Source: Bacteroidales bacterium UBA1733 | Lineage (GTDB): Bacteria; Bacteroidota; Bacteroidia; Bacteroidales; UBA3663 | Assembly: GCA_002315795.1 (NCBI GenBank) | Contig: DCIF01000115.1 | Coordinates: 1 to 20,862, forward strand | DNA: 20,862 nucleotides | Direction: 5' to 3' | Part shown: positions 15,384 to 20,862 of the stretch, one piece after another | Numbering within the stretch: the first letter of the stretch is position 1 | Layout: each line of letters starts with the position of its first letter | Program-made: the position numbers and the translations under genes | Notes under the pieces: generated by a model | Seen by the model: the letters and a program-made list of their open reading frames with translations, nothing else | The model's database searches: none | What the model was told of the DNA's origin: nothing

Positions 15384-16625
15384 TTATTTGGTGTTATACT
15401 TCTCCATGTATTCATACTTGTGCTTCTCAAAATCTTTCATCAGCAGATCGAAGAATCTGTGTCGCAGGAAGTGTCCTGCTATCCCGAGGCAGGAGATGAT
15501 GAGACAGAACAAGATAGGAGAGGCAAAAATCCAAAGGACAATTGGGACGACGTTTGTGATGATCATCACGATAATCAGTTTGATGCTAAAGGTACTGCCT
15601 GTTCCCTGGTAGTTGAAGAAAGCTTTGCCGAAGATGTCGAATGGAGAGCACTTGAAGCCATTGATCATAGACGATGTGTTGCAGAATCCAATACCATAGA
15701 TGACACATCCTATGAAGTGCCACCAGGAAACCCATCCGAGAATACAAGCTGGGATCCATACCAATGATGAGGCAATAGTGATGACCGAGTACAGTCGATA
15801 CTTATCTTCCAACAGTCTCTTAAGTGATAGCGGTTTTGACCACAATCCATTGAAATAGTTCGCCTCAATGCCCATGGCATACTGCGCAAGGTTGAGCGAA
15901 GGAAAAATGATGGCAAACAGCATAAAGAAGAATGCCAAGAACTGGATGTCTGCAGGGCTGTTAGCTGAAATTGAAGACTGATAATAGCCGAATGCTGCGA
16001 AATAGAGCGTAAGGAATAAGGTCGTTGTCTTCAGACGTTTTGAGCGGATAAAACTCTTGATCTGTAAGGCAAAGACACTGCTCTTGGTCAGCCGTTCGAT
16101 GAAACGGTTATCTGTGGCCTTCAGATTCTTTCTGCTCTGTTCGTTGTAGGTGTCTCCTCCTCTCATCTCCATCATAATGATGCCATTGAATACAGAGATC
16201 AGATAAAGTAGTAATAACAGGCAAACGGCCCATCCGAAAGGCAGGACGATGAGACTGATCGGAGCCCATAGAATAGACATCTGCCAGTTGTCAAGTTTCC
16301 AGAGTTGCTGCAGCCAGAGAAATTTCTCCCACTTCTCCTGGCTTATCGGACGAGATTTCAGGAAGGCGTCCATTGCTACTGTGTCGTCTGTGAAAATGAA
16401 ACGATAGAAAAGGTCAGGAAGAAAACAAATGGCGGCGAAGATGGCCACGATGGCTGGTGCTAATTTGGCCAGGAGATGTGCGATCTGGTCATCATAAAGC
16501 AAGGCAAAACCCAGGGAGGCTTCTAACATCCAGATGCAGAAAAGAATGTATCCTTTCCCCCATAAGGATTTTTTGTCCATCGTTCGCCATGCCTGGCGGA
16601 AGTAGAGCGTGGTTAAGGTTTTCAT
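15384..16625 (-). CDS. DUF5687 family membrane protein, probable ABC permease
   Basis: A polytopic inner-membrane protein of 413 residues from the ATG at 16625. An ATG at 16661 is in frame, but it falls inside the -7 promoter element and must lie upstream of the transcription start. Hydrophobic segments occur near the N-terminus (GYILFCIWMLEASLGFALLY), in the middle (PISLIVLPFGWAVCLLLLLY, then LQFLAFFFMLFAIIFPSLNL-like stretches) and near the C-terminus (two or three helices from IKLIIVMIITNVVPIVLWIF). I place it in DUF5687 by overall pattern and by its pairing with a downstream ABC ATPase. It probably forms the membrane part of that transporter. The cargo cannot be read from sequence. Confidence 0.78.
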   Translation of the reverse strand: MKTLTTLYFRQAWRTMDKKSLWGKGYILFCIWMLEASLGFALLYDDQIAHLLAKLAPAIVAIFAAICFLPDLFYRFIFTDDTVAMDAFLKSRPISQEKWEKFLWLQQLWKLDNWQMSILWAPISLIVLPFGWAVCLLLLLYLISVFNGIIMMEMRGGDTYNEQSRKNLKATDNRFIERLTKSSVFALQIKSFIRSKRLKTTTLFLTLYFAAFGYYQSSISANSPADIQFLAFFFMLFAIIFPSLNLAQYAMGIEANYFNGLWSKPLSLKRLLEDKYRLYSVITIASSLVWIPACILGWVSWWHFIGCVIYGIGFCNTSSMINGFKCSPFDIFGKAFFNYQGTGSTFSIKLIIVMIITNVVPIVLWIFASPILFCLIISCLGIAGHFLRHRFFDLLMKDFEKHKYEYMEKYNTK

Positions 16626-16650
16626 ATACAAAAAATATAATAGTCGAGCG

Positions 16651-16682
16651 CAAATATACATACTTTTATAATTACTGCCAAA
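16651..16682 (-). promoter_or_regulatory. Promoter of the DUF5687 / ABC ATPase operon
   Basis: On the reverse strand TTTG (16682..16679) and TATATTTG (16658..16651) are separated by 20 bp, matching the Bacteroidetes consensus. The predicted start near 16645 leaves about 20 nt of leader before the ATG at 16625, which decides the start codon. Confidence 0.78.
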
Positions 16683-16934
16683 TATTTCCCGAAATATTTT
16701 CTTCTGCTGGAAATTCGTTGGTTTAGTCGCTTACATTTTGCTTTAATATTATGTAGATAAATGGTAAAATGAAAGATGTTTTTGTCTGTATTAATGGAAT
16801 TATTAGCATCTTTTTCCACAATTTCATCAAGTTTTATATAGGAATATTATTGTGATTTGTTATTTTTATGAATTTTATTTTCTTTAATTTCCCTTATTTT
16901 TGTAGAAATTTGAAAGCAAAACCCTATTTGTGGA

Positions 16935-16961
16935 TTTCATTATGAAAATGAGACTCATTTT
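16935..16961. promoter_or_regulatory. Two overlapping palindromes upstream of the glnN promoter
   Basis: TTTCAT-T-ATGAAA (16935-16947) and AAAATGAG-A-CTCATTTT (16945-16961) are both perfect palindromes around one central base. Their centres are 12 bp apart, near -81 and -69 from the predicted glnN start. They would not be transcribed from that promoter, so they are better read as protein-binding sites than as RNA hairpins. Confidence 0.5.
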
Positions 16962-16984
16962 TTCTTTAAATATATAAGTAAAAA

Positions 16985-17016
16985 TTTGGAGGTGAATGGA
17001 AAACAATGTAACTTTG
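16985..17016 (+). promoter_or_regulatory. Promoter of glnN
   Basis: TTTG (16985-16988), a 20-bp spacer and TAACTTTG (17009-17016) match the consensus closely. Transcription should start near 17022, 24 nt before the ATG at 17046. This rules out the in-frame TTG at 16986 as a start. Confidence 0.82.
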
Positions 17017-17045
17017 CACCGCAAGAATTACAATTAATAAATAGA

Positions 17046-19232
17046 ATGAGCAAACAGAGATTTGATGCCATTGAGCAGGCTTTCAAGAAGCGCGCAGTGG
17101 ATGTGGAGGTTCCGCATGGCCGTCCTTCAGAGTATTTCGGCGAATTAGTTTTCAACCGTGAGAAGATGCAGAAGTATCTTGATGCCAAGACCCTCCGTGC
17201 ACTATTGGATTGTATTGATAATGGTCATCATCTGGATCGTAAGGTGGCCGATGGCGTAGCAGCTGGTATGAAACAGTGGGCCATGGAGCATGGTGTGACT
17301 CATTGTTGCCACTGGTTCCAGCCATTGACTGACACCACTGCCGAGAAACATGACTCTTTCATGGAGTATGACTGGAAGGGTGGTATGATTGAGGAATTTG
17401 CAGGTTCGAACCTTGTGCAGCAGGAGCCAGATGCTTCTTCTTTCCCTTCTGGAGGTATCCGTGCTACTTTCGAGGCGCGTGGCTATACAGCTTGGGATCC
17501 GACCTCTCCTGTGTTTATCATGGACGATTGTCTGTTCATTCCTACCGTATTTATATCATATACGGGTGAATCGCTCGACTATAAAGCCCCTTTGAAGAAG
17601 GCTTTGAAGGCAGTCAATGATGCGGCAGTTCCTGTCTGTCAGCTGTTCGATCCGGAAGTGACCGGTGTTCATGCTAATCTGGGTTGGGAACAGGAATATT
17701 TTTTGGTCGATGATGCACTTTATGCGGCTCGTCCTGACCTGATTGCAACTGGCAGAACCCTTATGGGACATGCTTCGAGCAAGAACCAGCAGATGGATGA
17801 CCATTATTTTGGCCAGATTCCTACTCGCGTACAGGCTTTCATGAAGGATCTGGAGATACAGGGTCATCGCCTCGGCATTCCGATGAAGACGCGCCATAAT
17901 GAGGTGGCTCCTAATCAGTTTGAGTTTGCTCCGATCTTTGGCGAGTGTAATCTGGCGGTCGATCAGAACATGCTCATCATGGGAGTGATGAAGCGACTGG
18001 CACGTAAGCATGGTTTCCGTGTGCTGTTGCATGAGAAACCATTTGAGGGAATCAATGGTTCTGGAAAGCATAATAACTGGAGTCTTTCAACCAACACAGG
18101 AGTTATCTTGTTGGCTCCTGGTAAGGATCCGATGTCGAACTTGCAGTTCATGACATTCTTCATCAATGTCCTGATGGCGGTAAAGCGTCATGGTGCATTG
18201 CTCAAAGCTACGATTGCTTCGGCTACGAATGCTCATCGTCTAGGTGCTAACGAAGCGCCACCTGCCATTGTTTCTGCCTTCCTTGGTAAGACCATGACCG
18301 ATGCACTCCGCAAGCTTCAGACGGTACCAGATGATACTGATATCGTCCTTGCTGGTAAGCAGGCTTACGATCTTGGGTTGGTCGAGATTCCAGAGATTTT
18401 TGTTGATAATACGGATCGTAACCGTACATCGCCATTTGCATTCACCGGTAATCGTTTTGAGTTCCGAGCAGTAGGTTCAAAGGCCAATTGCTCTGCAGCA
18501 ATGACCACACTCAACGCTATGGTTGCAGAGCAACTTATTGATTTCAAGGCAGCTGTTGACAAGGAGATGGCATCAGGCGCCAGTGTCAAGGTGGCTGTGA
18601 TGAAAACCTTGAAGCCTATCATTGCCGAGATTATTGATACCGTTTGCTTCGACGGCAATGGGTACTCAGAGGAATGGCCAAAGGAGGCTGCCAAGCGAGG
18701 TTTGGACATCGAGCGATGTGTGCCAAAAATGTTCCTTGAGAATGTCAAGGCCGACTCTGTTGAGATGTTCGAGAAACTGGGAATCTTCACTGCGGCTGAG
18801 TTGCATGCACGTAATGAAGTAAAGTTTGAGACGTATGTCAAGCTCGTCCAGATTGAGGGTCGTGTTCTTGGCGATTTGGCCATCAACCATATCATCCCGG
18901 CTGCAATGTCTTATCAGAGTCAGTTGCTCAAGAATGTGGCTATGATGAAAAATCTCTTCCCAGGCGCTTGGGAGTCACTTTCTGCGCCAGAGATCGCTAT
19001 CATCAAGAAGATTGCAGCTTACAACTCAGAGATCAAGACTAAGGTCGATGCCATGACTGAAAAACGTCGTGTGGCCAACCGTTTGTCTGATGGCTATGAG
19101 AAGGCAATGGCATATTATGATATTGCAGAGAGTCTGACACAGATCCGTAAGCCAATTGACCAGCTCGAAGAGATCGTTGATGATAACATCTGGCCAATGC
19201 CAAAGTATCGTGAACTTCTCTGGATAAGATAA
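17046..19232 (+). CDS. glnN: Glutamine synthetase type III
   Basis: ATP-dependent synthesis of glutamine from glutamate and ammonium, the main ammonium assimilation step; cytoplasmic. The protein has 728 residues from the ATG at 17046, the usual size of the GSIII class first described in Bacteroides fragilis and much longer than GSI. GSIII-specific segments include VPHGRPSEYFGELVFNREKM at the N-terminus and FPSGGIRATFEARGYTAWDP. IPMKTRHNEVAPNQFEFAP and the catalytic NGSGKHNNWS region (N337-S346) follow. RFEFRAVGS begins at R470. The C-terminal 200 residues are helical, as in the family. It has its own promoter and upstream palindromes, suggesting nitrogen control. phoH begins 5 nt after the stop, so the two are likely cotranscribed. 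Confidence 0.95.
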   Translation: MSKQRFDAIEQAFKKRAVDVEVPHGRPSEYFGELVFNREKMQKYLDAKTLRALLDCIDNGHHLDRKVADGVAAGMKQWAMEHGVTHCCHWFQPLTDTTAEKHDSFMEYDWKGGMIEEFAGSNLVQQEPDASSFPSGGIRATFEARGYTAWDPTSPVFIMDDCLFIPTVFISYTGESLDYKAPLKKALKAVNDAAVPVCQLFDPEVTGVHANLGWEQEYFLVDDALYAARPDLIATGRTLMGHASSKNQQMDDHYFGQIPTRVQAFMKDLEIQGHRLGIPMKTRHNEVAPNQFEFAPIFGECNLAVDQNMLIMGVMKRLARKHGFRVLLHEKPFEGINGSGKHNNWSLSTNTGVILLAPGKDPMSNLQFMTFFINVLMAVKRHGALLKATIASATNAHRLGANEAPPAIVSAFLGKTMTDALRKLQTVPDDTDIVLAGKQAYDLGLVEIPEIFVDNTDRNRTSPFAFTGNRFEFRAVGSKANCSAAMTTLNAMVAEQLIDFKAAVDKEMASGASVKVAVMKTLKPIIAEIIDTVCFDGNGYSEEWPKEAAKRGLDIERCVPKMFLENVKADSVEMFEKLGIFTAAELHARNEVKFETYVKLVQIEGRVLGDLAINHIIPAAMSYQSQLLKNVAMMKNLFPGAWESLSAPEIAIIKKIAAYNSEIKTKVDAMTEKRRVANRLSDGYEKAMAYYDIAESLTQIRKPIDQLEEIVDDNIWPMPKYRELLWIR

Positions 19233-19237
19233 TTAAC

Positions 19238-20206
19238 ATGATCGAAAAAGTAATCATTCTCGAACAGGCAGATCCTGTTATCTTCTATGGTACGAACAAC
19301 AGCAATATCCTGCTGCTGAAGACCCTCTATCCTAAGTTGCGTTTTGCGGCTAGGGGTAGGGCTATTAAGGTCTATGGTGACGAGGAGGATATTGAGATGT
19401 TCGAAGCTTTCATCACGAAGCTGATCCGTTATTGCAACGAGTATAATAAACTCAATGAAGATATTATCCTCGGTTATTATAATGGTGATGGACCGGTAGA
19501 GAAGAAACATGACTCTTTGATTATTTATGGTGTCAATGGCAAACCGATCACGGCACGTACTGCGAATCAGAAAGCTCTGGTCGATGCCTTCAACCGCAAT
19601 GATCTCTGCTTCGCTTTAGGTCCTGCCGGTTCTGGCAAGACCTATGTAGCCATTGCCTTGGCGGTTCGTGCTTTAAAGAATAAGGAGATCCGCAAGATTA
19701 TCCTTTCTCGTCCGGCTGTTGAGGCAGGTGAGAAACTTGGCTTCCTACCTGGTGAAATGAAAGACAAGCTCGATCCGTATCTGCAGCCTCTTTATGATGC
19801 TCTGGAGGATATGATTCCAGCCGTCAAGCTGAAAGAACTGCTTGAGACCAACGTCATTCAGATCGCTCCATTGGCTTATATGCGAGGACGAACACTCAGC
19901 GATGCCATCATCATTCTCGACGAGGCGCAGAATACTACTGCTCCGCAGATCAAGATGTTCCTGACTCGTCTTGGCTTAGGTGCTCGCATGATCGTGACCG
20001 GAGACATGAGTCAGATTGACCTCCCTCACAATGTTACTTCCGGTTTGATACAGGCGCAGCGTATCTTGAAGGGTATTCCTGGCATTGCTACGATTGAGTT
20101 TGATAAACGGGATATTGTCCGTCATCGACTCGTTCAGCGTATTGTTGAAGCATACGATAAATTTGAGGAAAATAAGAAGAAGCGGGAAGATAATCCCAAT
20201 TCATAA
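19238..20206 (+). CDS. phoH: PhoH family ATPase (YbeZ-like)
   Basis: A cytoplasmic P-loop ATPase of the PhoH/YbeZ family, related to superfamily 1 helicases and linked in other bacteria to RNA metabolism and ribosome maturation. The protein has 322 residues. An N-terminal domain of about 100 residues resembles a KH-like fold (FAARGRAIKVYGDEEDIEMF). Next come Walker A GPAGSGKT (128-135), the RPAVEAGEKLGFLPG block, Walker B IILDEAQN (D228, E229) and the TGDMSQIDLP motif. The C-terminal tail is Lys/Glu-rich. The ATG lies 5 nt after the glnN stop, suggesting coupling with nitrogen assimilation at least at the transcript level. In many bacteria phoH is next to ybeY; ybeY is not seen here. Confidence 0.93.
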   Translation: MIEKVIILEQADPVIFYGTNNSNILLLKTLYPKLRFAARGRAIKVYGDEEDIEMFEAFITKLIRYCNEYNKLNEDIILGYYNGDGPVEKKHDSLIIYGVNGKPITARTANQKALVDAFNRNDLCFALGPAGSGKTYVAIALAVRALKNKEIRKIILSRPAVEAGEKLGFLPGEMKDKLDPYLQPLYDALEDMIPAVKLKELLETNVIQIAPLAYMRGRTLSDAIIILDEAQNTTAPQIKMFLTRLGLGARMIVTGDMSQIDLPHNVTSGLIQAQRILKGIPGIATIEFDKRDIVRHRLVQRIVEAYDKFEENKKKREDNPNS

Positions 20207-20227
20207 AGTCTAAAAAATTAGAAATCA

Positions 20228-20530
20228 ATGAAAAAGTGTATTTTGATTTTTGCACTGACCATAGTCTCTGCTTCTCTATTGACTCCTGTTGTGACTGCTC
20301 GTCCTCAGGATGACGGCAAGGGTAAGACCGAAGTTATTATCGATAGTATCCGTTCCAAGAGCAAACAGGTGGCTGACGGAGCTAAAGTTGTAGCCGACAG
20401 TACAGTGTCTAAAAGTAAGCGATTTGGTAATAAAGCAGCCGTTCAGGCTGATACAATCAAGAATCGTAGCAAACGAGCCTGGCGTGCTTTGACTGGTAAG
20501 GATCAGAAGAAGCAGAAAACGGATGATTAA
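20228..20530 (+). CDS. Small exported basic protein with three 18-residue repeats
   Basis: A 100-residue protein that I do not recognise. Residues 1-24 form a signal peptide (MKKCILIFALTIVSASLL, ending near VVTA) without a lipobox, so export across the inner membrane is predicted. The mature part is rich in Lys, Arg, Ser and Ala. It contains three repeats spaced exactly 18 residues apart, starting at D39, D57 and D75 (DSIRSKSK, DSTVSKSK, DTIKNRSK). A spacing of 18 equals five helical turns, so a long amphipathic helix with a basic face is likely. The gene lies 21 nt after phoH and overlaps the next gene by 8 nt, indicating cotranscription. The function is unknown; binding to envelope polyanions, nucleic acid or membranes would fit. 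Confidence 0.75.
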   Translation: MKKCILIFALTIVSASLLTPVVTARPQDDGKGKTEVIIDSIRSKSKQVADGAKVVADSTVSKSKRFGNKAAVQADTIKNRSKRAWRALTGKDQKKQKTDD

Positions 20531-20862
20531 GTTACGGACAGAAATAGAACGTATCCCCTTGCCTCGATTGATAGATCGAGGTGAGGGGATTATGTTGCTT
20601 GGCTCCTGTTTTACAGATCATATCGGCCAGTGGCTCGAAGCCTCCTGGCTTCCGGTACTGTGCAATCCGTGGGGAGTGTTGTTCAATCCGGCCAGCATTG
20701 CCTCTTCGTTGCTTCGCATTCTGTCCGACTCTCCTTACGAACCGGAATTACATGCGCAGAATGGCCGTTATTACAGCTTCGATCATCATGGTAAGTGGAG
20801 TGGAGATCATCCTGAGGCATTAAGGCAGCAGCTTATCAGTCTAGATTTAGAGATCCACTCTT
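20523..20862 (+). CDS. GSCFA family protein, N-terminal part (cut by window edge)
   Basis: The frame opens at the ATG at 20523, inside the last 8 nt of the previous gene, and stays open to the window end (113 residues). The protein begins MIKLRTEIERIPLPRLIDRG and then has the family-defining MLLGSCFTDHIG (G27, S28, C29, F30), the motif that names the GSCFA domain. That domain is related to SGNH/GDSL-like hydrolases; its substrate is not known. PVLCNPWGVLFNPASI is also typical. No signal peptide is present. The 8-nt overlap suggests translational coupling to the small exported protein. A strong hairpin covers codons 11-22. The C-terminal two thirds lie outside the window. Confidence 0.88.
   Translation, partial: MIKLRTEIERIPLPRLIDRGEGIMLLGSCFTDHIGQWLEASWLPVLCNPWGVLFNPASIASSLLRILSDSPYEPELHAQNGRYYSFDHHGKWSGDHPEALRQQLISLDLEIHS
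20555..20588 (+). repeat. Strong stem-loop within the first codons of the GSCFA gene
   Basis: CCCCTTGCCTCGAT (20555-20568) can pair with ATCGAGGTGAGGGG (20575-20588) around a 6-nt loop. In RNA this gives 14 consecutive pairs, two of them adjacent G-U wobbles. It starts 33 nt into the coding sequence, close enough to affect ribosome entry. No T-run follows. Confidence 0.55.

Larger units (their letters stand above)
16626..17045. other. Divergent AT-rich intergenic region DUF5687 / glnN, no gene seen
   Basis: About 420 nt with no credible gene. It carries the reverse-strand promoter of the ABC pair at 16651-16682 and the forward promoter of glnN at 16985-17016. A possible extra + strand -7 element, TATTTTTG, lies at 16895-16902 without a -33 partner. 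Two adjoining palindromes occupy 16935-16961. The rest is very AT-rich and shows no further structure to me. Confidence 0.7.

Noticed and set aside
16626..16661. A 12-residue extension of the DUF5687 protein from an ATG at 16661
   Set aside because: That ATG is inside the promoter region (TATATTTG at 16658..16651), so it should not be transcribed.
16986..17045. A 20-residue extension of glutamine synthetase from a TTG at 16986
   Set aside because: It overlaps the consensus -33 and -7 elements and lies upstream of the predicted transcription start.

Overview
The window reads as a chromosomal segment from a Bacteroidales bacterium, most likely in or near the Prevotellaceae. The basis is the Bacteroidetes -7 promoter element (TAnnTTTG) in front of several genes, the absence of Shine-Dalgarno sites before most genes, and a set of Bacteroidetes-typical families: DUF4270 lipoprotein, DUF5687 membrane protein, GSCFA protein, short GlgA-like protein and type III glutamine synthetase. 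The genus is inference. I see no rRNA, tRNA, CRISPR array, phage gene or transposase.

Layout. 1-704 (-): start of glycyl-tRNA synthetase, cut by the window edge. 705-1203: about 500 nt without a gene, holding promoter elements for both directions and two perfect hairpins. 1204-3483 (+): secreted GH31 alpha-glucosidase. 3486-5317 (-): a metal module made of a His-rich Fur-family regulator and an SO_0444/DUF318-type efflux permease with a C-terminal HMA domain. 5420-11835 (-): leuA, a fused leuC-leuD, a Leptospira-type citramalate synthase and leuB. 11897-14503 (-): DUF4270 lipoprotein and a short GlgA-like protein. 14668-16625 (-): ABC ATPase and DUF5687 membrane protein. 16626-17045: AT-rich divergent intergenic region. 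17046-20862 (+): glutamine synthetase III, PhoH ATPase, a small exported repeat protein and the start of a GSCFA protein.

How the genes work together. The leu cluster holds both entry enzymes, 2-isopropylmalate synthase for leucine and citramalate synthase for isoleucine via 2-oxobutyrate, plus the isomerase and dehydrogenase that either branch can use. The Fur-like regulator and the permease form a probable metal-sensing and export pair. Glutamine synthetase III and PhoH are 5 nt apart and look cotranscribed.

Most worth a second look: the LeuC-LeuD fusion, which has the domain order of fungal isopropylmalate isomerase; a REPIN-like element in the cimA-leuB gap; inverted repeats at the two metal-module promoters; paired palindromes upstream of glnN; a small secreted protein with three exact 18-residue periods; and a GlgA-like protein lacking the C-terminal half and the KxGG loop. 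I found no clear multi-gene defence or mobile system.
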